In this document: positions 7,411 to 16,563 of the stretch, piece by piece
Layout of the letters: each line of letters begins with the position of its first letter
Numbering within the stretch: position 1 is the stretch's first letter
Origin: JBEBXQ01 sp040391535
GTDB lineage: Bacteria; Bacteroidota; Bacteroidia; Cytophagales; Spirosomataceae
Length of the DNA: 34,162 bases
Reading direction: 5' to 3'
Assembly: GCA_040391535.1 (NCBI GenBank)
Contig: JBEBXQ010000034.1
Span: 1 to 34,162 of the forward strand
Notes under the pieces: model-generated
What the model was told of the DNA's origin: nothing
Seen by the model: only the letters and a program-made list of their open reading frames with translations
Database searches by the model: none
Position numbers and translations under genes: made by a program

Positions 7411-8400
7411 CTATTTCTTATTAAACCCTTCAAACTCCCTGTGCCCTGCTTCTTCATAGAGGCGTTCTTCAGGCAGATTACGGAAATAATCATAGGTTAT
7501 CTTTAAGCCCTGATCACGGGTATATTGCGGCTCCCATCCGAGAATTTCCTTCGCCAGCGTAATGTCAGGCTGCCGCTGCTTCGGATCATCCTGTGGTAGC
7601 GGCTTATACACCACTTTCTGGTCGGTACCGGTCAGACGGATAATCTCTTCAGCAAATTCGCCGATAGTGATTTCAGCAGGATTGCCAATATTCACAGGCA
7701 GAGCATAGTCGCTAAGCAGTAATCTGTAAATACCCTCTACCAGATCTGCTACATAACAGAAAGAGCGGGTCTGTGATCCGTCACCGAATACGGTCAGATC
7801 TTCCCCTCGTAGTGCCTGACCGAAAAAAGCCGGCAATACGCGTCCGTCGTTCAGCCGCATCCTGGGACCATAGGTATTAAAGATACGAACGATACGGGTT
7901 TCCAGTTGATGATAACGGTGATACGCCATGGTAATGGCTTCCTGATAACGCTTGGCTTCGTCATAGCAGCCACGCGGACCGATCGGATTGACATGGCCCC
8001 AATACTCTTCATTCTGCGGATGAACAAGCGGGTCGCCATATACTTCAGAAGTGGAAGCAATCATAAATCTTGCTCCTTTGGCACGTGCCAAACCTAAGAG
8101 ATTATGAGTTCCCATAGCACCGACTTTCAGGGTCTGGATCGGAATTTTAAGATAATCGATCGGACTCGCAGGAGATGCAAAATGCAGAATATAATCCAGC
8201 TCACCCGGTACATGTACGAATTTGGTAACATCATGATGGTAGAACTCAAAGTTGGGTTCCGGCATCAGGTGCTCTATATTTCGCATATCTCCGGTAATCA
8301 GATTATCCATACCGATGACATAATAGCCTTCTTTGATAAATCTGTCACACAAATGTGACCCTAAAAAACCCGCTGCTCCGGTAATTAAAACTCTTTTCAT
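7411..8400 (-). CDS. uxs: UDP-glucuronate decarboxylase (UDP-xylose synthase)
   Basis: A 329-residue extended short-chain dehydrogenase. It has the NAD-binding GAAGFLGS motif (8-15), the catalytic set Thr117/Ser118, Tyr146 and Lys150 (CYDEAKR), and residues diagnostic of UDP-xylose synthase: STSEVYGDP, EEYWGHVNPIGPRGCYDE and RIFNTYGPRM. It oxidises and decarboxylates UDP-glucuronate to UDP-xylose in the cytoplasm. Length and motifs match stand-alone bacterial Uxs rather than ArnA. It lies 28 bases after the ugd stop on the same strand, so UDP-glucose to UDP-glucuronate to UDP-xylose is encoded by one operon, ended by a strong terminator. The product would feed exopolysaccharide or glycan synthesis. 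Confidence 0.93.
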   Translation of the reverse strand: MKRVLITGAAGFLGSHLCDRFIKEGYYVIGMDNLITGDMRNIEHLMPEPNFEFYHHDVTKFVHVPGELDYILHFASPASPIDYLKIPIQTLKVGAMGTHNLLGLARAKGARFMIASTSEVYGDPLVHPQNEEYWGHVNPIGPRGCYDEAKRYQEAITMAYHRYHQLETRIVRIFNTYGPRMRLNDGRVLPAFFGQALRGEDLTVFGDGSQTRSFCYVADLVEGIYRLLLSDYALPVNIGNPAEITIGEFAEEIIRLTGTDQKVVYKPLPQDDPKQRQPDITLAKEILGWEPQYTRDQGLKITYDYFRNLPEERLYEEAGHREFEGFNKK

Positions 8401-8428
8401 ATCTATGGTTTGTGCACAATTTACAATT

Positions 8429-9736
8429 TCAGGAAACGACCCCTCTTCCTATGCTATGGTAAACATAGCCTAATTCTTTCATTTGATCCAGTTCGTACAG
8501 ATTCCGGCCGTCAAAAATTACTTTATTTTTCAATAATGACTCCATTCTTTCAAAATCCGGAGTACGGAATTGCGGCCATTCTGTAAAAATCATCAACGCA
8601 TCTGCATCCCGGAGTGCTTCATAAGGGCTGCTTGCATAGGTAATCTCAGGAATCTGTTTTTTTACATTTTCCATAGCTTCGGGGTCATAAGCTACAATTT
8701 CTGCCCCGCTTTCCAGTAAAACCTTAATGTTTTCCAAAGCCGGTGCCTCCCGGATGTCATCCGTATAAGGCTTGAAAGCCAGGCCCCAGACTGCTATTTT
8801 TTTCCCTTTCAGATTTCCGTTAAAATGACGGTCAATCAGTGGCAACAACTTTTTCTTCTGATCGTCATTCACTTCCATAACCGATTTCAGAATACGGAAA
8901 TCATACCCGAAATCTTCTGACGTTTTAGCGAGCGCCTGCACGTCTTTCGGAAAGCAACTGCCGCCATAGCCAATCCCGGCAAAAAGGAAACGCTTGCCTA
9001 TCCGGCTGTCAGTTCCGATACCTCTGCGGATATCATCAACATTGGCTCCTACTTTTTCTGCTAAGTTAGCGATTTCGTTCATGAAAGTAATTTTCATGGC
9101 AAGAAACGAGTTGGCGGCATATTTAGTCATCTCAGCTGAACGCTCATCCATAAAGATAATCGGGTTTCCCTGACGTACCAGCGGAGAATACAACTGCTCC
9201 AGTACTTTCTTCGCTTTTTCCGATCTGGTTCCGATTACCACGCGGTCGGGCTTCATAAAATCATCTACAGCGACACCTTCCCTGAGAAATTCAGGATTGG
9301 AAACCACATCAAAATCTACTTTTGCGTTTTTGGAGATAGCGTTGTGTACCAGTTCCGCTGTACCCACCGGAACCGTACTTTTATCAATGACAACCGTATA
9401 GTCCTGAAGCAGAGGTCCGAGATCATCAGCTACTTTCAAAATATACTTTAAATCAGCCGAACCGTCCTCACCCGGAGGTGTCGGTAATGCTAAAAATATA
9501 ATCTTTGCGCCTTGTATACCTTCTTCAAGAGAAGTGGTGAATTTCAACCGCCCTTCATGGGTATTTCTTTCAAACAGCACATCCAGTCCCGGCTCAAAAA
9601 TGGGAATTTCACCATTCTGCATCCGTTCTACTTTTTTCTGATCGATATCAACACATGTTACCTGATTTCCTGTTTCTGCAAAACATGTACCTGTCACAAG
9701 GCCTACATAACCTGTTCCGACTACCGCTATTTTCAT
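8429..9736 (-). CDS. ugd: UDP-glucose 6-dehydrogenase
   Basis: A 435-residue NAD-dependent enzyme that oxidises UDP-glucose twice to UDP-glucuronate. Visible are the N-terminal Rossmann motif GTGYVGLVTG (7-16), DKSTVPVGT (118-126), NPEFLREG (147-154), and the catalytic cysteine Cys261 in GYGGSCFPKD. The C-terminal Rossmann domain carries AVWGLAFKPYTDDIREAPA. Length is typical. It is the first gene of the ugd-uxs pair. A second, only distantly related sugar-nucleotide dehydrogenase lies at 32360-33628; sequence motifs (GGSCFPKD here, GGHCIGVDPFYL there) separate the UDP-glucose type from the UDP-HexNAc type. Confidence 0.94.
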   Translation of the reverse strand: MKIAVVGTGYVGLVTGTCFAETGNQVTCVDIDQKKVERMQNGEIPIFEPGLDVLFERNTHEGRLKFTTSLEEGIQGAKIIFLALPTPPGEDGSADLKYILKVADDLGPLLQDYTVVIDKSTVPVGTAELVHNAISKNAKVDFDVVSNPEFLREGVAVDDFMKPDRVVIGTRSEKAKKVLEQLYSPLVRQGNPIIFMDERSAEMTKYAANSFLAMKITFMNEIANLAEKVGANVDDIRRGIGTDSRIGKRFLFAGIGYGGSCFPKDVQALAKTSEDFGYDFRILKSVMEVNDDQKKKLLPLIDRHFNGNLKGKKIAVWGLAFKPYTDDIREAPALENIKVLLESGAEIVAYDPEAMENVKKQIPEITYASSPYEALRDADALMIFTEWPQFRTPDFERMESLLKNKVIFDGRNLYELDQMKELGYVYHSIGRGVVS

Positions 9737-9956
9737 GAAGTAAATTTTTGATTAAAAAGTGAAGTTTGTTCTAATGTGGACATGTTGTCAATGTAAGATA
9801 AATACAATGATCAATTTAGTTATGGAGCAAATTTACATGAATCATACAAAATCCTGCAAACATACCCTCTAAATTTTCTAAAGTAACGGATATGCAAAGC
9901 AGGTTATTGAAATACGGTCAGTTAATCACGCAGGTACAGTTTTATGGAATAAGGAG
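9737..9956. other. Intergenic region upstream of ugd
   Basis: About 220 AT-rich bases between ugd and the 3' end of the hydroxyacid dehydrogenase gene. I see no gene. The ugd promoter must lie here, but no exact TAnnTTTG is present on the minus strand; TTACATTG at about 9790-9800 is only a partial match. No convincing hairpin for the upstream gene is visible. Confidence 0.4.
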
Positions 9957-10907
9957 TCAAGAGACCACATTTACGGGATTTCCGTCACGAAAAGCGATGA
10001 TATTATCAACAGTCCAGGCAAGCAGGCGGGTTCGTGCTTCAGTGCTCGCCCAGGCCTGATGTGGTGTTATGACACAGTTAGGTGCTCCGATCAGACTATT
10101 TCCGTTTACCGGTGGCTCAGCAGTCAGCACATCCAGGCCCGCTCCTGCTATGGTCTTGTTCCGCAAGGCCTCAGCCAGGTCACTCTCATTGATCAGACCG
10201 CCTCTTGCTGTATTGATCAGATAAGAGGTATTTTTCATTTTAGACAGGTTAACGCTGTTAATTATTTCCCGTGTATCTTCTGTCAGAGGACAATGCAGAC
10301 TCACCACGTCGCTTGTCCCGAATAAGGTATCAAGATCTGTATAAGAAATATCTACATCCGTTTTTGCGGGATTACGCCGGTGTACCATCACTTTCATACC
10401 GAATGCCAAAGCGATGGCTGCTACCCGTTCTCCTATTCCACCCAGGCCAATCAGCCCCATAGTCTTACCTGACAATTCGGTCAGCGGTGATTTCCAGTAA
10501 CAGAAATCCGGACATGCCTGCCAGTCTCCGTTTTTCACACTCTCATGATGCAATCCGGTTTTGGAAACCAGTTCCAGGAGCAAAGCAAAAGTATGCTGAG
10601 CCACTGAATCTGAACTATATCCTTTTACATTGGTCACGGTAATCTGATGATCTCTGGCTGCTTTCAGATCAATAATATCATAACCTGTGGCGGTTACGCC
10701 CACGTATTTCAGGTCAGGTAATGCTTTAAAATGCGATGCATTCAGTTTTATTTTATTGACCAGTACGATCCCGGCGCCGGCCGCTCTTTCCACAATTTGA
10801 TCAGGAGCTGTTCTGTCATAAAAAACAACTTCTCCAAGATCCGTAAGCGGCTTCCAGTCCAGATCGCCGGGATTTAGTGTAACAGCATCCAGAAATACAA
10901 TTTTCAT
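9957..10907 (-). CDS. D-2-hydroxyacid dehydrogenase (glycerate/hydroxypyruvate type)
   Basis: A 316-residue NAD(P)-dependent oxidoreductase of the D-2-hydroxyacid dehydrogenase family. It has the nucleotide-binding GLGGIGE motif (154-160) and the catalytic triad Arg235 (TARGG), Glu264 (AEPP) and His283 (TPHQAWAS). The substrate-binding region has VTATGYDIID, similar to glycerate dehydrogenases. I therefore favour reduction of hydroxypyruvate or glyoxylate, but lactate or another 2-keto acid cannot be excluded. Length is normal. It appears to be a single-gene unit divergent from the flavin reductase gene at 11057. Confidence 0.88.
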   Translation of the reverse strand: MKIVFLDAVTLNPGDLDWKPLTDLGEVVFYDRTAPDQIVERAAGAGIVLVNKIKLNASHFKALPDLKYVGVTATGYDIIDLKAARDHQITVTNVKGYSSDSVAQHTFALLLELVSKTGLHHESVKNGDWQACPDFCYWKSPLTELSGKTMGLIGLGGIGERVAAIALAFGMKVMVHRRNPAKTDVDISYTDLDTLFGTSDVVSLHCPLTEDTREIINSVNLSKMKNTSYLINTARGGLINESDLAEALRNKTIAGAGLDVLTAEPPVNGNSLIGAPNCVITPHQAWASTEARTRLLAWTVDNIIAFRDGNPVNVVS

Positions 10908-11002
10908 ATAGGTATCGGTTAAAGATTAAAATTCTAAATAAGCGAATACAATTTACAAATACCACATATTCATCCGGTTTTCCTGATCCAGGTGTTATTT
11001 CG

Positions 11003-11010
11003 TACTTTTG
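11003..11010 (+). promoter_or_regulatory. TAnnTTTG promoter element of the PaaE-like gene
   Basis: TACTTTTG matches TAnnTTTG and lies 47 bases before the ATG at 11057. The divergent hydroxyacid dehydrogenase starts 95 bases to the left. Confidence 0.45.
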
Positions 11011-11056
11011 GGATATTACTATTTACGACAGGTTTCAAAACCTGTATTAACACAAG

Positions 11057-12118
11057 ATGATCAACTATTTTTTTCTGAAAATAAAAGAAATTGAAAGGCA
11101 TAATCCAGATACCGTTACTATTCATTTCTGGCATCCTTTCAACGAAATAATCGCTTATAAACCAGGTCAGTTTCTCACTGTCTTCATTCCATCCGGTGAC
11201 AAAAAAGTCAGGCGTTCTTATTCGCTTTCCAGTTCTTCATTTACCGATATTTCTCCTGCGATTACCGTTAAGCGTATCCACGATGGAATTGCTTCTGCCT
11301 ATCTGATTGATCAGGTAAAGGTCGGGGACGTACTGGAAGTGATGGAACCTATGGGACAATTCTGCATTGAACCTCACGAAGACGTAACACGCCATATGGT
11401 GATGATCGGTGCGGGAAGCGGCATTACGCCGTTAATTTCGATGATCAAGTCGGTACTCATCGTTGAAGGAGAAAGTACAGTACATCTTCTGTATGGAAAC
11501 CGCAATCAGGCACAGGTTTTGTTTGAAGATCAGCTGAACAAGCTGGCACAGAAATATCCGGACAGATTCAGCATACAACAAATACTCAGCCAACCGGAAG
11601 ACGGCTGGCAGGGCGACAACGGAAGAATCAATAAAGCGTATGCGCTCAAATACCTTTCTGCACTGCCCGAAAGTATTTTACAGTCTGCAGACTATTACCT
11701 GTGCGGCCCTGCCGGAATGATGGAAGAAACCATGGACGCACTCCAGGTCCTGGGGGTGTCACAGGAGAAAACCCATAAAGAAAGCTTCCTGAATCCTGGC
11801 TTGCTTGATAGCATTTTAAGTAAAAATGAAGCCAATGCCCCCAAAACCCGTACCATAAAACTCAGGTACGAACGGGAAGAATATGATCTGGAAGTAGCCC
11901 CTCATCAGACTGTCCTGGAAGCAGCACTGGAACTGGATATTGACCTTCCCTATTCCTGTCAGGCCGGGATGTGTACTGCCTGTCTGGGTAAATGCCTTTC
12001 AGGGAAAGTAAAAATGGACGAGGACGAATCGCTTACCAAAGCAGAAATTGAAGCGGGTTATATCCTTACCTGCGTATCCCATCCGCTCACAGATGATGTC
12101 ATTATCGAAGTGGAATAA
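11057..12118 (+). CDS. FAD/NAD(P)H reductase with C-terminal 2Fe-2S ferredoxin domain (PaaE type)
   Basis: This 353-residue protein has three modules in order: an FAD-binding barrel with RRSYSLSS (52-59), an NAD(P)-binding domain with IGAGSGITPL (117-126) and LCGPAGMMEE (215-224), and a plant-type ferredoxin domain with Cys301, Cys306, Cys309 and Cys339 (PYSCQAGMCTACLGKC...LTCVS). The order matches PaaE, the reductase of phenylacetyl-CoA epoxygenase, and related electron-transfer proteins. It takes electrons from NAD(P)H and passes them one at a time through the cluster. No paaABCD genes are nearby, so its partner oxygenase is unknown and the PaaE name should not be taken as function. It is probably monocistronic, ending at a shared terminator. 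Confidence 0.88.
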   Translation: MINYFFLKIKEIERHNPDTVTIHFWHPFNEIIAYKPGQFLTVFIPSGDKKVRRSYSLSSSSFTDISPAITVKRIHDGIASAYLIDQVKVGDVLEVMEPMGQFCIEPHEDVTRHMVMIGAGSGITPLISMIKSVLIVEGESTVHLLYGNRNQAQVLFEDQLNKLAQKYPDRFSIQQILSQPEDGWQGDNGRINKAYALKYLSALPESILQSADYYLCGPAGMMEETMDALQVLGVSQEKTHKESFLNPGLLDSILSKNEANAPKTRTIKLRYEREEYDLEVAPHQTVLEAALELDIDLPYSCQAGMCTACLGKCLSGKVKMDEDESLTKAEIEAGYILTCVSHPLTDDVIIEVE

Positions 12119-12124
12119 AAAAAT

Positions 12125-12159
12125 TACCTTCCGGCCTATATGATAAAAACCGGAAGGTA
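12125..12159. terminator. Bidirectional terminator between the PaaE-like gene and valS
   Basis: A 10-bp perfect stem, TACCTTCCGG (12125-12134) with CCGGAAGGTA (12150-12159), separated by a 15-base loop. The minus strand continues into AATTTTTTTATT (for valS) and the plus strand into TTTATAT, so both convergent genes can use it. Confidence 0.8.
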
Positions 12160-12174
12160 TTTATATCAATCATT

Positions 12175-14799
12175 TTATTTTGTCAGGCGCGAAATGGCTT
12201 CTTTCAGAGTAACAATTTTAGCCAGCGCATCGGCTTCTTTCTGCCGTTCTTTTTCGAGTACTTCAGGTTTGGCATTCTGAACAAACTTATCATTGGAAAG
12301 TTTTTTACCAACGGAAACCAAAAAGCCTTCGGTATAGGACAATTCCTTTTGCAGGTTTTCCAGTTCAGCCTCCACATCCAGCTCATCAGCCAGATTCAGA
12401 AAGAACTCATCCGACTTAACCAGGAAAGAGGTCCCTTCTGCTGTATCCTGCACATAAGTAATTTCACCCACATTAGCCAGTTTCACGATCAGATGTTCTA
12501 CAGAGCTATAAAAACCGGGAGTATTGCTGCGGATAGCCAGAGGCAGCACCACTTTCGGGCTGATATTCTTAGCGTTTCTCACGTTCCGGATCGAGGATAC
12601 GATTTCAGTTAATACGTGAAACTGCTCCAGTAAACGCTGATCAACAGTACCTGCAACAGGGAATGTTGCAATACAGATGGAATCGTTTTCATTCCGTTCC
12701 TGAATATTCTGCCAGATTTCTTCCGTAATAAAAGGCATAAACGGATGCGCCAGTTTCATCAGATGCTCAGTGAAGGAAAGCGTGGCGTCCAGTATATGTT
12801 TCTGAACAGGTTCTCCAAAGGGGGGTTTTACCATTTCCAGGTATTGTGAACAGAAATCATCCCAGATCAGCTTATACACTGCATTCAAAGCATCTGAAAT
12901 TCTGAATTTATCAAAATGATCATGAACTTCAGTCAGTGTCTGGTTCAATCTGGCTTCAAACCATTTTATTTCTACAGGAAGGTCCGTAACAGATGATTCC
13001 ACGACGGTCCAGCCTTTCACAAGACGGAAAGCGTTCCAGATTTTATTACAGAAATTACGTCCCTGCTCAACAAGTTTCTCATCAAACGGCAAGTCATTAC
13101 CAGCCGGGGAACTGAACAGCATACCGGTACGGACACCATCGGCTCCGTATTGGTCGATCAGGTCAATCGGATCAGGTGAATTACCTAGTGATTTAGACAT
13201 TTTCCGGCCTTGCTTATCCCTTACGATGCCCGTCAGGTATACATTTTTAAACGGATAATTACCACGATATTCATACCCTGCCAGAATCATCCGTGCCACC
13301 CAGAAAAACAATATTTCCGGCGCGGTTACCAGATCATTGGTCGGATAGTAATAGTTAACATCATCATTTTCAGGCTCCTTTATACCATTGAAAACGGAAA
13401 TCGGCCATAACCATGATGAAAACCAGGTATCCAGTACATCCTCGTCCTGCTTAAGATCTTCTTCTGTAAGGGCAAAAAGCTGTAATTCGTGCTGTGCTTT
13501 CCTGAGTGCCTCCCTTTTCGAGCGGGCTACAATTACCGTTCCGTCATTAAGGTAATAAGCAGGAATGCGATGCCCCCACCACAGCTGACGGCTGATGTTC
13601 CAGTCACGGACATTTTCCATCCAGTGGCGGTAGGTATTTTTAAATTTAGGCGGTATCAGCTTAATCGTGTCATTCATTACATTTTCCAAAGCAGGCTTTG
13701 AAATCCTGTCCATCCGCAGAAACCATTGTTCAGACAACCGGGGTTCAATAACCGCGTTGGTACGCTCGGAATGACCGACATTGGAAGTATATTCCTCTGT
13801 TTTCAGCAGATAACCCGCTTCATCAAGCATTTTAATAATCTTCTTACGAGCCACAAAACGGTCTTCCCCGATCAGAATCTGTGCCTTTTCGTTCAGCTTA
13901 CCATCTTCTGTAAGCAGATCAATCACAGGCAGGTTGTGCTTCTGACCCAGGGCATAGTCATTCTGATCATGCGCGGGTGTGACTTTCAGACAACCTGTTC
14001 CGAATTCCCGGTCCACATATTCATCTGCAATAACAGGAATCCGGCGGTTAATCAAAGGCACCAGTACATCCTTTCCGATCAGGTGGCTGTAGCGATCATC
14101 TTCAGGATGCACACATACTGCCACATCAGCCATAATCGTTTCCGGCCTTGTGGTAGCAATGGTTAACGATTTTTCCTGATTATCGGCCAGCCGGTACTGA
14201 AGATACACCAGTTTCTGATGTACTTCTTTCATGATGACCTCTTCATCAGAAACCGTTGTCCTGGCTTCAGGATCCCAGTTCACCATGCGGTGTCCGCGAT
14301 AGATATCCCCTTTTTCATAAAGATCAACAAATACCTCAATCACCGAGTCGTACAAGTCGGGCTCCATGGTGAAGCGCGTCCTTTCCCAGTCGCAGGAAGC
14401 ACCCAGCTTGCGCAGCTGGGTCAGGATAATCCCACCGTATTTATGCGTCCATTCCCAGCAATATTCCAAAAACTCATCCCTTGTGAGATCCTTTTTGTTA
14501 ATCCCGCGCTCTTTGAGCATAGCCACCACCTTGGCTTCAGTCGCGATGGAGGCGTGGTCAGTACCCGGCACCCAGCAGGCTTCTTTTCCTTCCATTCTGG
14601 CTTTCCTGACCAGAATATCCTGAATCGTATTATTCAGCATGTGCCCCATGTGCAGCACACCAGTTACGTTTGGTGGAGGAATAACAATCGTATATGGTTC
14701 TTTATCCGGATTTGGCCTGGAATTAAAATACTGATTCTGCATCCAGTATTCATACCATTTAGCCTCAATTTCACGTGGCGAATAGGTCTTTGAAATCAT
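12175..14799 (-). CDS. valS: Valyl-tRNA synthetase
   Basis: An 874-residue class I aminoacyl-tRNA synthetase that charges tRNA-Val. It shows the HIGH-type motif in PPPNVTGVLHMGH (41-53), the KMSKS motif in RKMSKSLGN (about 533), a long connective editing domain (CP1), and WFSSWLWP. At the end is the valine-specific C-terminal coiled-coil arm (last 65 or so residues). The frame is open 17 codons further upstream, but those residues are hydrophobic and unrelated to the family, and a TAnnTTTG element lies within them, so MISKTYSPREIEAKW at 14799 is the start. Length matches ValS. It forms a single-gene unit ended by the shared hairpin. Confidence 0.96.
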   Translation of the reverse strand: MISKTYSPREIEAKWYEYWMQNQYFNSRPNPDKEPYTIVIPPPNVTGVLHMGHMLNNTIQDILVRKARMEGKEACWVPGTDHASIATEAKVVAMLKERGINKKDLTRDEFLEYCWEWTHKYGGIILTQLRKLGASCDWERTRFTMEPDLYDSVIEVFVDLYEKGDIYRGHRMVNWDPEARTTVSDEEVIMKEVHQKLVYLQYRLADNQEKSLTIATTRPETIMADVAVCVHPEDDRYSHLIGKDVLVPLINRRIPVIADEYVDREFGTGCLKVTPAHDQNDYALGQKHNLPVIDLLTEDGKLNEKAQILIGEDRFVARKKIIKMLDEAGYLLKTEEYTSNVGHSERTNAVIEPRLSEQWFLRMDRISKPALENVMNDTIKLIPPKFKNTYRHWMENVRDWNISRQLWWGHRIPAYYLNDGTVIVARSKREALRKAQHELQLFALTEEDLKQDEDVLDTWFSSWLWPISVFNGIKEPENDDVNYYYPTNDLVTAPEILFFWVARMILAGYEYRGNYPFKNVYLTGIVRDKQGRKMSKSLGNSPDPIDLIDQYGADGVRTGMLFSSPAGNDLPFDEKLVEQGRNFCNKIWNAFRLVKGWTVVESSVTDLPVEIKWFEARLNQTLTEVHDHFDKFRISDALNAVYKLIWDDFCSQYLEMVKPPFGEPVQKHILDATLSFTEHLMKLAHPFMPFITEEIWQNIQERNENDSICIATFPVAGTVDQRLLEQFHVLTEIVSSIRNVRNAKNISPKVVLPLAIRSNTPGFYSSVEHLIVKLANVGEITYVQDTAEGTSFLVKSDEFFLNLADELDVEAELENLQKELSYTEGFLVSVGKKLSNDKFVQNAKPEVLEKERQKEADALAKIVTLKEAISRLTK

Positions 14800-14829
14800 C
14801 GTTTTTTCTGGGACAAATAAATAAAGTGA

Positions 14830-14837
14830 CAAAGATA
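14830..14837 (-). promoter_or_regulatory. TAnnTTTG promoter element of valS
   Basis: Minus strand TATCTTTG, an exact match about 30 bases before the chosen valS start. It supports the start at 14799 rather than at 14850. Confidence 0.5.
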
Positions 14838-14900
14838 CCTGTTCCGGCAATCAATGTCACTTTTCACTAAATCTTTCTAAATAGTTAACAGACTGCCGGC

Positions 14901-16298
14901 TTATTTTTCGCCTACCATATCTTCAGGTTTTACCCATTCATCAAATTCTTCCGGTGTGACGTACCCAAGGGCGACAGCGGTTTCTTTGAGGGTCGTACCG
15001 TTTTTATGAGCAGTTTGCGCGATTTCAGCCGCTTTATAATATCCGATCCTGGTATTAAGCGCTGTGACAAGCATCAGTGAATTATTCACGTGATTTTTGA
15101 TATTGGGAAGAATAGGCTCAATACCCACAGCACAGTTGTCGTTGAAAGAAACGGCAACATCTCCCAGCAAACGCGCTGAATGCAGGAAGTTATAGGCCAT
15201 CATCGGCTTAAATACGTTGAGTTCAAAATGGCCCGTAGCACCACCGATGTTGATTGCTACATCATTTCCTAATACCTGCGCGGCCACCATGGTCATGGCT
15301 TCGCATTGGGTTGGGTTAACCTTACCAGGCATAATAGAACTGCCAGGCTCATTATCAGGAATATGAATTTCTCCGATACCTGCACGGGGGCCAGAAGATA
15401 ACATACGGATATCGTTTCCGATCTTCATCAGGCTTACTGCTACGGTTTTCAGAGCACCGTGTGCTTCTACAATAGCATCATGAGCGGCCAGAGCTTCAAA
15501 TTTGTTTTCGGCAGTGATAAACGGTAATCCGGTCAGGCCGGCAATATGCCCTGCCACGTTTTCATCGTACCCTTTAGGTGTATTAATACCGGTACCTACG
15601 GCAGTACCGCCCAAGGCCAGCTCCGAAAGATGCGCCAATGTATTGTTTATGGCTCTCAGACCATGATCAAGCTGAGACACATAACCTGAGAACTCCTGTC
15701 CGAGCGTCAGCGGAGTAGCATCCATAAAGTGTGTACGGCCAATCTTAACCACATCTTTAAATGCCTCGGATTTCGCTTTGAGGGTATCTCTGAGTTTGGT
15801 AAGGCCGGGAATTGTTACTTCATTAAGGATTTTATAGGCAGCGATGTGCATCGCCGTCGGGTAAGTATCATTTGACGACTGCGACTTGTTTACATCATCA
15901 TTAGGATGCAGAAACTTCTGTTTGTCAGTCAGGCTGCCACCTTGCAATACATGTCCCCTGTAAGCAATTACTTCATTGCAGTTCATGTTTGACTGTGTCC
16001 CTGAACCGGTCTGCCAGACCACCAGCGGAAACTGATCATCGAGCTTTCCTTCCAGAATTTCATCACAAACCTTACCGATCAGCTCTGATTTTTCCTGAGG
16101 CAGAACACCCGCTTCAAAATTGGTAATGGCTGCGGCTTTTTTCAGATATGCAAATGCCTTGATAATTTCCTTAGGCATTTTGTTAATATCCTGCGCAATC
16201 GGAAAATTCTGGATGGAACGCTGGGTTTGGGCACCCCAATACACGTGCGCAGGCACCTGAACCTCGCCCATCGTATCTTTTTCTATACGGTACTCCAT
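14901..16298 (-). CDS. fumC: Fumarate hydratase, class II
   Basis: A protein of 465 residues that interconverts fumarate and malate in the TCA cycle. The superfamily signature GSSIMPGKVNP is at about 319-329. GSGTQSNMNCNEV (active-site A region), GRTHFMDATP with its conserved histidine (about residue 190), and KSQSSNDTYPTAMH are all present, identifying the iron-independent class II enzyme rather than aspartase or argininosuccinate lyase. An in-frame TTG would extend the frame to 16328, but MEYRIEKDTMGEVQVP at 16298 is the normal family N-terminus. It is not part of a TCA operon; valS is downstream on the same strand after about 100 bases with its own promoter element. Confidence 0.95.
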   Translation of the reverse strand: MEYRIEKDTMGEVQVPAHVYWGAQTQRSIQNFPIAQDINKMPKEIIKAFAYLKKAAAITNFEAGVLPQEKSELIGKVCDEILEGKLDDQFPLVVWQTGSGTQSNMNCNEVIAYRGHVLQGGSLTDKQKFLHPNDDVNKSQSSNDTYPTAMHIAAYKILNEVTIPGLTKLRDTLKAKSEAFKDVVKIGRTHFMDATPLTLGQEFSGYVSQLDHGLRAINNTLAHLSELALGGTAVGTGINTPKGYDENVAGHIAGLTGLPFITAENKFEALAAHDAIVEAHGALKTVAVSLMKIGNDIRMLSSGPRAGIGEIHIPDNEPGSSIMPGKVNPTQCEAMTMVAAQVLGNDVAINIGGATGHFELNVFKPMMAYNFLHSARLLGDVAVSFNDNCAVGIEPILPNIKNHVNNSLMLVTALNTRIGYYKAAEIAQTAHKNGTTLKETAVALGYVTPEEFDEWVKPEDMVGEK

Positions 16299-16339
16299 TG
16301 TATATGGTACAAATTGATTGTTAAACAAATAAGAAAGGC

Positions 16340-16347
16340 CAAAGTTA
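16340..16347 (-). promoter_or_regulatory. TAnnTTTG promoter element of fumC
   Basis: Minus strand TAACTTTG, an exact match about 41 bases upstream of the fumC ATG. A further TTTG lies 12 bases upstream of it. Confidence 0.5.
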
Positions 16348-16563
16348 AGGGAGTATGTACAAATTAGCGTATAATTTCAGCGAAAATAAATACCTGAATT
16401 CCGAAGCCGTCAGTTCAGCAGCAATGTAACAATCAGAAAACCACAATTGAAAAAACCGAAAACAATCCGATTTCAGCATTCATATTCTGCGTATATTTTC
16501 TTTTATTAGCATATTGAAAATTTAAGATCTGTTTCAGCAGAGTAACATTAATTTAATACAATT

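Noticed and set aside
9737..9956. Possible small RNA or tRNA in the ugd upstream gap
   Set aside because: No cloverleaf, no terminator, and no conserved motif visible.
13726..14166. Open frame of 146 codons on the plus strand
   Set aside because: Antisense shadow of valS; no homology features, no promoter or ribosome site.
14218..14793. Open frame of 191 codons on the plus strand
   Set aside because: It is antisense to the 5' part of valS, whose protein has complete family motifs. The plus-strand translation is rich in Phe, His and Ile without any recognisable domain.
14800..14850. Extension of valS to an upstream start
   Set aside because: Hydrophobic, non-homologous residues; the promoter element TATCTTTG lies inside; the family N-terminus begins at 14799.
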